Shown here in pieces: positions 24,865 through 33,593 of a DNA stretch of 40,326 nucleotides (position 1 is the stretch's first letter; every line of letters begins with the position of its first letter). Location: positions 1 through 40,326 of the forward strand of contig JAPKAM010000012.1 of assembly GCA_028825265.1 (NCBI GenBank), given 5' to 3'. The position numbers were made by a program, and so were the translations under genes. This stretch comes from Planctomycetota bacterium (GTDB taxonomy: Bacteria > Planctomycetota > UBA8108 > UBA1146). A model generated the notes under the pieces. The model saw only the letters and a program-made list of their open reading frames with translations, did not search any database and was not told the DNA's origin.

Positions 24865-25905
24865 CTACTTGGGCACACCACCGGGATACAGGATGATTTT
24901 GCCGCACTCACCCCGACGAATCAGGTCGAATGCAATCTCGTAATCCTCGATGGGAAGCTTGTGGGTGATGATCGGAGAGATGTCCAGCCCCGCCTCCAGC
25001 AAGCGAGCGGTATCGTGCCAGGTATCCCATACTTTTCGACCGAGGATGCCCTGCACCCGTGCCCCCTTGAAAATGATGTCTCGGGCGACATCAATCGAGA
25101 TCCGATCGGAGGGAACACCAAAGAAACGGTAGTCCCCACCTCGACTGAGACAACGCAAACCATCTTCGATCGCCTTTTCGTTGCCCGACATCTCAAGCAC
25201 GACGTCAGCTCCGCGGCCATCGGTCAATTCGTGAACCTTTGTCACCAGATCACACTTCATCGGATCGAAGATATGATCGGCGCCCAACTGTTTCGCCAGA
25301 GACAGCCTGTAATCCTGGACATCGACGGCAGTGATCGAAGCGGCACCGCAAGTTTTCGCGATGGCCACGGCAAACAGGCCGGTGGGTCCGCAGCCAGTGA
25401 TCAACACATGGCGCCTCGAAACTTCGTCTGCCAAGGCGACATGAACCGAATTTCCAAGTGGCTCCTGCAAGGTCGCGATTTCAGGAGGGAGAGTATTCGG
25501 AGTCCTCCAGATGCAACGCTCTGGCATCAGGATCTGCTCGGCAAAAGCCCCGTCTCGCTGAACTCCGATGATCTTTTCATTCTCACAGATATGACGCTGG
25601 CCTGTTCTGCAAGGACGGCACTGATCACAAAACACATGCGACTCGGCAGCGACAAAATCACCGGGCTGGAATCGAGTGACCTGTGGTCCCACCTCCAGCA
25701 CCTCTCCGCAAAACTCGTGCCCCACGGTCAATGGAGTGGTGACCTTCGAGGCCGCCCATGCATCCCAGTTGTAGATGTGAAGATCTGTACCGCAGATCGA
25801 AGTGGCCAGTACCCCGATCCGGACTCCATCTGGGGTCAGATCGGGGATCGGCTTCTCCACCAGTCTCAACCCCGGTTGGGGACCGGATTTGATCAGAGCC
25901 TTCAT
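24865..25905 (-). CDS. tdh: L-threonine 3-dehydrogenase
   Basis: Zinc-dependent, NAD-linked medium-chain dehydrogenase that oxidises threonine to 2-amino-3-ketobutyrate. From ATG 25905 the protein is 346 aa, close to the E. coli enzyme. Catalytic zinc ligands Cys38 (SICGTDLHIY) and His63/Glu64 (GHEFCG) and the structural zinc cysteines 93, 96, 99 and 107 are all at family positions. NAD site: ITGCGPTGLFAVAIAKTCGA. An upstream ATG at 25932 would add nine residues; MKALIKS matches the family start better. First gene of the tdh-kbl-hisS-hydrolase-E1 alpha run. Confidence 0.93.
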   Translation of the reverse strand: MKALIKSGPQPGLRLVEKPIPDLTPDGVRIGVLATSICGTDLHIYNWDAWAASKVTTPLTVGHEFCGEVLEVGPQVTRFQPGDFVAAESHVFCDQCRPCRTGQRHICENEKIIGVQRDGAFAEQILMPERCIWRTPNTLPPEIATLQEPLGNSVHVALADEVSRRHVLITGCGPTGLFAVAIAKTCGAASITAVDVQDYRLSLAKQLGADHIFDPMKCDLVTKVHELTDGRGADVVLEMSGNEKAIEDGLRCLSRGGDYRFFGVPSDRISIDVARDIIFKGARVQGILGRKVWDTWHDTARLLEAGLDISPIITHKLPIEDYEIAFDLIRRGECGKIILYPGGVPK

Positions 25906-26157
25906 CGTCGCACTCAAGATACACCTCATCACCGTTCAGGACCGAGTAGGTCAATCCGGACTGATCGCTCTATATTTCATGCTCCTGATCTTATCGCCTG
26001 ACACTCCCCGCTGGAAGCGCTCCAAAGAGAGTCCTGAGTCGGGACTTGCTGAACCCATCTGAGTTGGTTCAAATAGGGGTTAGCCTGTCCAACTTTATTA
26101 TCAGTATCCTGATCCAGATCTCTCAGATTCTCGGATCCGGTGCTTTTGGAGTGTCCC

Positions 26158-27504
26158 ATGAACCGAATCTCACAAACTGTCCTGCTGCTCCTCTTCTTGA
26201 GCCTGCCCGTGCTGGTCACGGCCCAAAATGTTCTCTCGATCGGTGACAGTTCCGCGCTACCGGGCGACAATGTCAGCGTCAATGTCCAGATCGCTCATAA
26301 CGATCCGGTGCTGGGATTTTCCTACGGTGCCACTCACGATGGCACCATCTTGACTCCCGTCAGCATTCTCCAGGGAGCGGCATTGCTTCCTCTCAATGGA
26401 GCGACCGGGGCCGACTACTTCTTCGAAGATATCGCCCCGGCCAATGGGCCGGGAGTGGTACTGGCGTGCATCTTCACCTTCGGCGGGGCCCTCGACTCGC
26501 TGCCACCCGGTTCCGGCCAAGAAGTGGCCACGATGAACTACACGGTGGCCGCCACTGCAGCCCCCGGAAGTAGCACAGCCGTGACCCCGACGGCCACCCT
26601 CGGCAGTCCGCCCATCAACATCGTTTTCACTGTCGGCGGATCGAGTATCTTCCCGTCCAGTAGCGGTGGATCCGTATCCATCGAGATTCCCGCCCCTTCC
26701 GGGCTCACCAGTACCCTTTCGGACATCTGCAGTTGTACTCATGATCTCAGTTGGATCAACAACGCCAGTTACACGGGAATCCAGGTGCGACTCGACGGGG
26801 CGCTGGTCGCAACCCTTCCGGGAAGCGCCACCTCGACCTCCGTGATTCTTCCGACCACCAGTACCAACATCTGCATCACCGGCGTCGCACCTTCCGCTTC
26901 ATCGGCGCAGACTTGCATCCTCGATTCCTGCGCAGGATACACCCCGCCCGCGGTGGCGAGTGGATTCAGCTGTAACATCATCGCTACCGATCCCCTCACG
27001 GGGTGCACGGCAGATGCCAGTTGGACTAATCCTGGTGGTTACTCTGCAATCCATCTTTACATCGACGGAGTCTTTGTAGAGACGCTGGCATCCGCAGCCG
27101 CCACCAGCTGGCAAGGAAGCCTTGGGCTTTCCCCCGTCCCTCAGACGATTTGCATCGAATCGGTCGACGGCTGTGGTGGTGTGATGGCTCAAGTTTGCTG
27201 CCAACTCACCTGTACCTCAGGTCCGCTCTTTGTCAGGGGTGATTGCAACACCGATGGAGGATCCAACGACATCGCAGATGTGGTGGCCGCTCTCAATTTC
27301 CTGTTCGGTGGTGCCGGCTTGCCTCCATGTGGAGATTCCTGTGACATCAATGACGACAGTGGATTTGACATCAGCGACGCCATCTTCCTGCTGTCGAATC
27401 TATTCGGAAACGGAGCGTTTCCTCTGGCTCCTTACCCAGGCTGCGGAGAAGACCCGACCGACAACGACGGCATCAATTGTGATAGTTTTCCGGCATGCCC
27501 CTAG
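26158..27504 (+). CDS. Secreted protein with cohesin-like, FN3-like and dockerin-like domains
   Basis: 448 aa. Signal peptide at 1-22 (RISQTVLLLLFLSLPVLVTA). Residues about 25-175 are a beta-rich domain (LSIGDSSALPGDNVSVNVQI ... GSGQEVATMNYTV) like the cohesin/CARDB-type fold. Two fibronectin-III-like repeats follow at about 178-258 and 262-352, each cysteine-rich with a WINN/WTNP strand and an LDG/IDG turn. The end (358-418) carries paired calcium-loop dockerin/EF-hand-like repeats: RGDCNTDGGSNDIADVVAAL and DINDDSGFDISDAIFLLSNL. ATG 26158 directly precedes the signal peptide. It is probably extracellular or outer-membrane associated through calcium-dependent binding. Function unknown. Confidence 0.8.
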   Translation: MNRISQTVLLLLFLSLPVLVTAQNVLSIGDSSALPGDNVSVNVQIAHNDPVLGFSYGATHDGTILTPVSILQGAALLPLNGATGADYFFEDIAPANGPGVVLACIFTFGGALDSLPPGSGQEVATMNYTVAATAAPGSSTAVTPTATLGSPPINIVFTVGGSSIFPSSSGGSVSIEIPAPSGLTSTLSDICSCTHDLSWINNASYTGIQVRLDGALVATLPGSATSTSVILPTTSTNICITGVAPSASSAQTCILDSCAGYTPPAVASGFSCNIIATDPLTGCTADASWTNPGGYSAIHLYIDGVFVETLASAAATSWQGSLGLSPVPQTICIESVDGCGGVMAQVCCQLTCTSGPLFVRGDCNTDGGSNDIADVVAALNFLFGGAGLPPCGDSCDINDDSGFDISDAIFLLSNLFGNGAFPLAPYPGCGEDPTDNDGINCDSFPACP

Positions 27505-27525
27505 TCAGAGTACTCCTGTAAGGAA

Positions 27526-27567
27526 AGAAGGCCCGGAACTTCCATCGAAGTCCCGGGCCTTCTTTTT
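27526..27567 (+). terminator. Rho-independent terminator after the dockerin gene
   Basis: AGAAGGCCCGG pairs with CCGGGCCTTCT and ACTTC with GAAGT, giving a stem of about 16 bp with one mismatch and a 4-nt loop, followed by TTTTT (27563-27567). It starts 21 bp after the stop at 27504 and separates the gene from pyruvate kinase. It is the clearest protein-gene terminator in the window. Confidence 0.9.
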
Positions 27568-27633
27568 GTCATCGACAACGCTTCGATGCGGGGTTCACTT
27601 TACAGCAGAGGCAGATGCGGCCATCATCGAAGA

Positions 27634-29115
27634 ATGGATACTCCTCATTCTTCTGCATTCAGGCAAACGAAGATCATCGCCACCCTCGGGCCAGCTTCCT
27701 ATTCCCCCAAGATTCTCCAGGGGATGTTCGAGGCGGGTCTCGATGTGGTGCGGATCAATGCTTCCCACGGTTCCCACGATAAGGACCGGACGACCATCGA
27801 GATGGTCCGCGAAATGGCGACGCAGGTGGGTCGTCCCATCGGAATCTTGTATGACCTTCAGGGCCCCAAGATTCGCCTCTCCTATTTCGAAGGAGACCCG
27901 ATCCCGGTCGAACCGTCCGAGGAGATCCGGATCGCGGTCGGACGCCCGCCGGAAACCGGTGAGATCGGAAGCGACTATGACTTGCTCGATAAAGATCTCT
28001 CGCCCGGTGATCCCATCCTCATCGATGATGGCAATATTGCCTTCGAAACCATCTCGGTCGAGAAGGGCCTAGTCATCGCCAGGGCTGCAAATGCCGGGCT
28101 GATCCACCCTCGAAAAGGCATCAACTTGCCGGGGAGTCACGTCTCCGCCCCTGCAGTGACCAAGAAAGATCGCGAGGACGCCTTCTTCGCCGCATCGATG
28201 AATGTCGACTTTATCGCACTCTCCTTTGTGCGCCAATCCGAAGATGTCCTGGAGTTAAGGGATCTACTCGCCAGCAAAGGTTCGAATATCCCCATCATCT
28301 CCAAGATCGAGAAGCCCCGAGCCGTCGAGGATATCACTAATATCCTCAAGAACTCATGGGGCGCGATGGTCGCCCGAGGGGATCTGGGAGTGGAAATCCC
28401 ACCGGAACGAGTACCCGTCATCCAGAAGCGCATCATCGCCGAAGGATTGAAGATGGGACGTCCGATCATCACTGCGACCCAGATGCTCGATAGCATGACG
28501 AGAAATCCAAGACCCACTCGCGCCGAGGCCAGTGATGTGGCCAATGCTGTGCTAGATGGCACCGATGCAGTGATGCTCTCGGGGGAAACCGCTATCGGGG
28601 AATATCCGATCGAATCGGTCAGGATGATGTCCGATGTGATCTATTACACCGAACAAAATTCAGTGAAGACCACCAACAGTATCAGAAGAGAGAACGACAC
28701 CCACTCGATCGCCGATGCGGTCACTGACGCGGGCTGCCAGGTGGCCCAGGATGTCGACGCCCATGCACTTTGCGCATTCACCCAGTCCGGAACGACCGCA
28801 ATGCTGGCTTCACGACGTCGACCAGAACGACCGATCCTTGCCTTCACCACCAATCCAACGGTCCGGGATCGACTGACCTTGGTCTGGGGAGTTCGTCCTT
28901 ACCAGATCCTCCCGGCCCGAACCACTGATGAGTTGATCGAGCAACTGGACAAGACCATCCAGGCGGACGAGGTCGCTGCCAGGGACGATCTACTGGTGCT
29001 GTTGCTCGGGGCACCCACCCATCGAATGGGTCCGACCAACCTGATGTTGGTGTACCGTGTGGGATCCTGGACAGGACTGGAGGGGCCACATCAATTCGAA
29101 GACGAAGACGAGTGA
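27634..29115 (+). CDS. pyk: Pyruvate kinase
   Basis: Transfers phosphate from phosphoenolpyruvate to ADP, the last step of glycolysis. Motifs: TKIIATLGPAS near the start, VVRINASHGSHD, ILYDLQGPKIRL, then the catalytic ISKIEKPRAVEDI, MVARGDLGVEIP and ITATQMLDSMTRNPRPTRAE, and MLSGETAIGEYP. The C-terminal regulatory domain is present. The frame is open from 27586, but ATG 27634 fits the family N-terminus and gives 493 aa. It lies just after a terminator, yet no clear promoter is visible in the short gap. The last 25 bp overlap the convergent DUF72 gene. Confidence 0.95.
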   Translation: MDTPHSSAFRQTKIIATLGPASYSPKILQGMFEAGLDVVRINASHGSHDKDRTTIEMVREMATQVGRPIGILYDLQGPKIRLSYFEGDPIPVEPSEEIRIAVGRPPETGEIGSDYDLLDKDLSPGDPILIDDGNIAFETISVEKGLVIARAANAGLIHPRKGINLPGSHVSAPAVTKKDREDAFFAASMNVDFIALSFVRQSEDVLELRDLLASKGSNIPIISKIEKPRAVEDITNILKNSWGAMVARGDLGVEIPPERVPVIQKRIIAEGLKMGRPIITATQMLDSMTRNPRPTRAEASDVANAVLDGTDAVMLSGETAIGEYPIESVRMMSDVIYYTEQNSVKTTNSIRRENDTHSIADAVTDAGCQVAQDVDAHALCAFTQSGTTAMLASRRRPERPILAFTTNPTVRDRLTLVWGVRPYQILPARTTDELIEQLDKTIQADEVAARDDLLVLLLGAPTHRMGPTNLMLVYRVGSWTGLEGPHQFEDEDE

Positions 29116-29927
29116 TCTTTCCCCGCACTCCATAGCGATCTGAAATCTTCCACCGTCGCCGGAGCATGACCGGCATAGTGATTGTTGAAGAAGCCAAACA
29201 CATCCACTCCCGATTCCCTGAATGCTCGCATCAGCGGAACCCATCGGGCCAGCCGATCGCGTCGATCGACCACTTGACGATCCCACTTGTCGGTCAGTTG
29301 ATCCATCTGCTTGTGATCGCCCAGAAACCTGAAATATCCCGGACCAGCACCGGGTCCGTCCAGCAGCCGTGGCCAATCTTCAGGCTCCGGCATCCATGCC
29401 TGGTCGACCCAGGCCAGCGACACACCATGTCCGCGAAGTAATCGCTCCAGTCGAGGACCAATCCAGTGGCGGTTTCTGACCTCTACCACGTATCTGGGCC
29501 CCGCAGGAATCCGTGCCAGAAACTGGTCCAGGCGCTCGAAGAACGGCTCCGGACTCGAAAATGCTTTCCGGTTAAAGTATGGAAATTGCAATAACAAGGG
29601 ACCCAGTCGATCACCGAGCCACTGCATCGTCTCGACAAAGATCTCCATATCAACCAGAGCATCCACCAGAACCTTGTCATGTGTGATCAGGCGAGGGACC
29701 TTGGCGGCGAACTGGAAACCATCCGGAGTTCTGTCCCGCCAGCCTTCCACGGTACTGCGAGCGGGTATGGCGTAGAAAGTCGCGTCGATCTCGACACTGT
29801 CGTACACCGTCGAGTAATGACGGATGTACTCGCGAGAAGCGATGCCCTCCGGATAAAAGACCCCTTGCCAGCTTTTCTCAGACCAGGATGATGTGCCGAT
29901 ATAAAGTCCGGGATCTTGATCAAACAA
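29091..29927 (-). CDS. DUF72 family protein
   Basis: 278 aa, a TIM-barrel-like family of unknown function found widely in bacteria. Family features: YIGTSSWSEKSWQGVFYPEG at the start, YSTVYDSVEIDATFYAIPA, FQFAAKVPRLITHDK, then GPLLLQFPYFN, VVEVRNRHW and the late NNHYAGHAP. The start is TTG 29927 with GGAGTGACGG upstream; the next residues (FDQDPGLYIGTSSW) fit. It overlaps pyk by 25 bp tail to tail. Confidence 0.87.
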   Translation of the reverse strand: MFDQDPGLYIGTSSWSEKSWQGVFYPEGIASREYIRHYSTVYDSVEIDATFYAIPARSTVEGWRDRTPDGFQFAAKVPRLITHDKVLVDALVDMEIFVETMQWLGDRLGPLLLQFPYFNRKAFSSPEPFFERLDQFLARIPAGPRYVVEVRNRHWIGPRLERLLRGHGVSLAWVDQAWMPEPEDWPRLLDGPGAGPGYFRFLGDHKQMDQLTDKWDRQVVDRRDRLARWVPLMRAFRESGVDVFGFFNNHYAGHAPATVEDFRSLWSAGKDHSSSSSN

Positions 29928-29990
29928 CCGTCACTCCATTCCAGGCCAGGTTATCTCGAGGATTCGAACCGAGGGAACGAACAGGTCACC

Positions 29991-30392
29991 ATGATGAACA
30001 GCAGTAGAAATGCGCGCGAGCGGATTCTGGCCCTCGAAAGAATCCGTGTGGTTGAAACGGAACTGATCCAGTGCTCCTTGCCACTGATCCGTAGGCTGGT
30101 CGAAGATCTCTCGTCTCACCTCGGAAGCAAACTCCCGCAGCGATGGCACCAGTGGCTACTTCGAGGAGATTTGTGGTGGGCAGCCGCCAGCGGCGAATCT
30201 CTGCCAGACGATCCGCGGCGTTTTCCGGTGGTACGACAAGTCGTCGATGCGCTGGAGGAGGAATCGGGAGACCGCTGGCAACCGGACCTGACGCTACGGG
30301 ATGGAATCGGCTACAGCGATCTCATCGAACCGATCTCCGTGCAACTGCAGCTCCGGACCGAACTGGCCAGGATCGCCCAAATCGGTGGCTGA
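29991..30392 (+). CDS. Small hypothetical protein
   Basis: 133 aa, not recognised. The frame is open from 29916, but ATG 29991 has AGGTCACC in front and does not run into the DUF72 gene. The protein is mostly helical and charged: RERILALERIRVVETELIQC, then LPLIRRLVEDLSSHLGS, a Trp-rich stretch (QRWHQWLLRGDLWWA) and a C-terminal helix. No signal peptide or membrane segment. It stops 28 bp before the convergent aconitase gene, with a short inverted repeat (GATCGC 30406-30411 / GCGATC 30417-30422) between. It may be a real gene, but the coding evidence is modest. Confidence 0.45.
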   Translation: MMNSSRNARERILALERIRVVETELIQCSLPLIRRLVEDLSSHLGSKLPQRWHQWLLRGDLWWAAASGESLPDDPRRFPVVRQVVDALEEESGDRWQPDLTLRDGIGYSDLIEPISVQLQLRTELARIAQIGG

Positions 30393-30420
30393 TCCTAGCG
30401 GTATTGATCGCGAAGGGCGA

Positions 30421-32430
30421 TCAGTGGTCCTTCTGGAACGCCACGATATGGCCCGCAAGTGCGCTGGCAGCAACAGTCAGGGGACTGGCTAGATACACCT
30501 GTCCAGGACCTGATCGTCCCGGGAAGTTCCGGTTGATGGCACTGACGCTCACCTGATCCGGCGTACGGCTGACCCCTGGACCGGCATTGATGCAGGCACC
30601 ACAGGAGGGCTCGATGACCTGGGCTCCGGACTTCTCGAAGATCTCCAGGTAGCCCTTTTCACGGCAGTACTCCCTGACCTCCTGAGATCCGAACTGAATC
30701 CAAAACTCGACTCCATCGGCAACCCGTCGCCCCTGATGCAGGCCATGGCGAAGAACCTCGGCGTACATGTCCATGTCTTCCTTCTTGCCAGCAGTGCAAG
30801 AGCCTCCGTATGCGATGTCGATGGCGACTTCATGTTCCAGTGCGGAGATCTCGACTCCGTTCCCGGGGTCTCCAGGAAGGGCCACCAGCGGTTCCAGTTG
30901 ATCCACATCGATGATGATCTCGTGGCAGTAACTAGCACCCTCATCCGAAAACAGGCCTTCGCAGTATTGACGCGCCTGATCCGGATCCATGGAGCGCTCA
31001 GCAACCAGGAACTCGACTGTTTTCTCATCGGGAGCGACAATTCCACTGAAGGCTCCCACCTCTGCCGCCATGTTGGTCATCGTGGCTCTCTCATCAATCG
31101 AGAGAGCTTCCACCGCCGGACCGCAGTATTCCACCATCTTGGCGATCGCATGCCCGTCCACCACGTAGGGGATCCTGAGGATCGCCAGCATCATGTCCTT
31201 GGCAGTGATTCCGTCGGGTCGTTCTCCACGAATCTCGATGCGGACCGTTTCAGGAACCGTCGAGTAGACATCCTTGGTGATCCAAGAGTTGAAGATCGCA
31301 GTGGTACCCACACCGAAAGCAACGCAGCCCACGGCTCCTGAGTGTGGAGTATGAGAATCACTACCGATGATCAACTGCCCGGGAAGCGCATAGTCTTGAA
31401 TAATCTTGGAGTGGCAGATCGCCTCCGATCCGCCCAGACCGGTTTCCCCGTGCAAGGTGATTCCGTAAGCTTCGGCAAACTCTTCCTGCTTGATCTTCAA
31501 CTGCTCAGCAGTTTGAAGAAGTCCCATCTTTCGCCGTTCCGGAGTGATCGCCTGCTCGAGGAATGTCAGATGATCTCTGAAGAAGATGACGGAGTCGGGA
31601 TCGTTCAGCGGTTCACCCTTCCCCACCTTTTGTTCGAAGAAAGATGCCGCCATCGGAGTCACATACTCGTGACTGAATCGGATGTCGGTCTGGAAAAATC
31701 CAGCGTCACCAATCTCAGAACTTTCGCAGCCCACCTCCCCGGTGGCGGAATCGATGATGCGGCTCCGGGAGAAGATTTTCTGGGTGATGGTTTGGGGTCC
31801 GGTCGCAGGGATGGGGCCTGGCAGGTCGACCTTCCCTTGCAATCTTGCGAGGTTGAACTCGAACAGGCCGCCCCAGTCGATGATCTGCTTGGTGATCGGG
31901 TCCTTGCCCTTCTTGAACTCGGCGAGCGGTACCGACTCCCCCGCGACCAAACGTTCGAGCACCGAGAAATCGGTACAGGTCAGCAATCCCAGGTTGTGGC
32001 AGTTTTGCTGGTAAATCCGTTCGATGTTCTCGGCGAAGACCAGATGGATTCCTGCACATAGTTCCGCGTAAGGAGATGCCTCACGACTAGACCCCTTACC
32101 CCTTCTCTTACCACTGACAGCAGCATCGAAACCGCCGTCCTTGATGGAATTTCTCTTGACCGGGAATTCACCACCGGCCGAGAATCCAACATAGGGAAAT
32201 TCGCCCAGTGTTTCATCATGATAGTAGCAGACGTAGGCAGGGGTGATCTCGTCAGTGGAGATGTTATCGCGGTAGGTCAATCCGTGATCGAGCGGGAGGT
32301 CGGTTCCGGAGAGTTGCTGAACCATCGCATCCGCATCATCGACCAGATGAAGGACTCGCCCCTGCAGGCGAACCTCCTGACTCCGCTTCGAGACATCTCG
32401 TTGCTGTAGTCGACCTATCACATCGGACAT
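30421..32430 (-). CDS. Aconitase-family hydratase with swivel domain first
   Basis: 669 aa. The swivel (LeuD-like) domain is N-terminal: YRDNISTDEITPAYVC (53-68), GKGSSREASPYAELCAGIHL (111-130) and NCHNLGLLT (143-151). The LeuC-like catalytic part starts near TITQKIFSRS (214-223) and contains GSDSHTPHSG (356-365), Cys545 in GGSCTAGKK, Cys610 and Cys613 in PSCGAC, and NRNFPGRSG (633-641). All three [4Fe-4S] cysteines and the active-site His/Asp are present, so it should be active. Domain order is that of AcnB, but AcnB's N-terminal HEAT-like domain is absent. It most likely isomerises citrate; homoaconitate or isopropylmalate activity is possible. ATG 32430 has GGAGAA upstream. Confidence 0.82.
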   Translation of the reverse strand: MSDVIGRLQQRDVSKRSQEVRLQGRVLHLVDDADAMVQQLSGTDLPLDHGLTYRDNISTDEITPAYVCYYHDETLGEFPYVGFSAGGEFPVKRNSIKDGGFDAAVSGKRRGKGSSREASPYAELCAGIHLVFAENIERIYQQNCHNLGLLTCTDFSVLERLVAGESVPLAEFKKGKDPITKQIIDWGGLFEFNLARLQGKVDLPGPIPATGPQTITQKIFSRSRIIDSATGEVGCESSEIGDAGFFQTDIRFSHEYVTPMAASFFEQKVGKGEPLNDPDSVIFFRDHLTFLEQAITPERRKMGLLQTAEQLKIKQEEFAEAYGITLHGETGLGGSEAICHSKIIQDYALPGQLIIGSDSHTPHSGAVGCVAFGVGTTAIFNSWITKDVYSTVPETVRIEIRGERPDGITAKDMMLAILRIPYVVDGHAIAKMVEYCGPAVEALSIDERATMTNMAAEVGAFSGIVAPDEKTVEFLVAERSMDPDQARQYCEGLFSDEGASYCHEIIIDVDQLEPLVALPGDPGNGVEISALEHEVAIDIAYGGSCTAGKKEDMDMYAEVLRHGLHQGRRVADGVEFWIQFGSQEVREYCREKGYLEIFEKSGAQVIEPSCGACINAGPGVSRTPDQVSVSAINRNFPGRSGPGQVYLASPLTVAASALAGHIVAFQKDH

Positions 32431-32507
32431 CTGGTTCTCCGGCTATCTACTGAGGAATTCCGTCGCTTCATCACCAAGATCTATTATCCACCCAACAGGA
32501 CCGAGGT

Positions 32508-33587
32508 TCAACTCGTCGCGCCCTGAACTGCGCGGAAACGGGGCAACAGTTGCTCCTGAATCACCTTGCGTCGCGTCGAATGCTCACAAAATGCACTCTT
32601 CATCGAGTTGACCGCGATCCGTTCCAGGTCTCCAAGGTCGAGTCCAAATAAATCTACCGCGAGTTGCCACTCCCTCGACAGCGTCGTGGCCGACATCAGG
32701 GTGTTATCGACATTGAGGCCAACCCGATATCCTTCCCTCAGATACCTGGGGAACGGATGATTCTTGAGGGAGGCCACCGCACCCGTGTGGAGATTGGAGG
32801 AGAGACACATTTCGAGAGGAATTCGATGGTCAAGAATGTACTCGCCGAGGGTCCCCCGATGATCTCCGGGCACCGTATCGTCCTCCACCAATCGCGTGGC
32901 ATGACCGATACGGTGGGCACCGCAATGCTGAATCGCCTGCCAGATGGAGGGCAGTCCAAACGCCTCACCTGCGTGAATGGTGATATTGAAGTTGCTCCTC
33001 CGCAGAAACTGAAACGCTTCATTATGATCTGAGGGAGGGTGTCCCGACTCATCTCCAGCCAAGTCAAACCCGACCACTCCACGATCCCGAAACTGCACCG
33101 CTACTTCCGCCGAACGCAGCGAAATCTTTGGGTCCATATGTCTCAAAGAGCAGACGATGATCCGGACATCGATTCCAGTCTTCTGACACCCGACCGCGAC
33201 CCCATCCAGCACCGCTTCAAGAACCGCTGCAGAATCAAGACCCTGTTCGCCATGAAGAACTGGTGCGAATCGTACCTCTCCATAGATGACACCATCAGCC
33301 GCCAGTTTTTCGACATGCTCTCTGGCGACCCGGTGGAGAGCCGTTTCATCTTGCATCACGGAAGTCGTGACGGAGAAACCTTCCAGATATTTCGGTAAAC
33401 TTCCCTGATCCGCTCCTCTGAAAAACCAGTCCCCCAACTGATCCGGATCGTCTGAGGGAAGCTCGATTCCCCTCTCGTCGGCCAGTTCGATGATGGTACT
33501 GGGGCTGAGGCCCCCATCGAGATGGTCGTGGAGTTGTATCTTCGGGAGATCCGGGATCAACTTCTGCATCTTTTCTTCATTCTCCAT
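32508..33587 (-). CDS. add: Adenosine deaminase
   Basis: 359 aa. Zinc hydrolase that converts adenosine to inosine for purine salvage. Zinc ligands His20 and His22 lie in LHDHLDGG (usually HVHLDG). Further motifs: ITIHAGEAFG, RIGHATRL, MCLSSNLHTG and LNVDNTLMSATT. The last keeps the zinc Asp, but the second Asp of the usual NTDDP motif is Asn, as in other deaminases ending VDN-LMS. ATG 33587 lies 6 bp after the upstream gene's stop, so it may be read from the ABC transporter message. A second ATG lies at codon 7. Confidence 0.9.
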   Translation of the reverse strand: MENEEKMQKLIPDLPKIQLHDHLDGGLSPSTIIELADERGIELPSDDPDQLGDWFFRGADQGSLPKYLEGFSVTTSVMQDETALHRVAREHVEKLAADGVIYGEVRFAPVLHGEQGLDSAAVLEAVLDGVAVGCQKTGIDVRIIVCSLRHMDPKISLRSAEVAVQFRDRGVVGFDLAGDESGHPPSDHNEAFQFLRRSNFNITIHAGEAFGLPSIWQAIQHCGAHRIGHATRLVEDDTVPGDHRGTLGEYILDHRIPLEMCLSSNLHTGAVASLKNHPFPRYLREGYRVGLNVDNTLMSATTLSREWQLAVDLFGLDLGDLERIAVNSMKSAFCEHSTRRKVIQEQLLPRFRAVQGATS

Positions 33588-33593
33588 CGATTC

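Noticed and set aside
24772-26001. 409-codon plus-strand frame opposite tdh
   Set aside because: It is fully antisense to tdh, whose zinc ligands and NAD site are intact; no domain is recognisable in it.
30406-30422. Bidirectional terminator between the small unknown gene and the aconitase gene
   Set aside because: The stem is only 6 bp, overlaps a stop codon and has no T-run on either strand.
30736-32061. Plus-strand frames of 201 and 239 codons opposite the aconitase gene
   Set aside because: They are shadows of a conserved gene, with no motif of their own.
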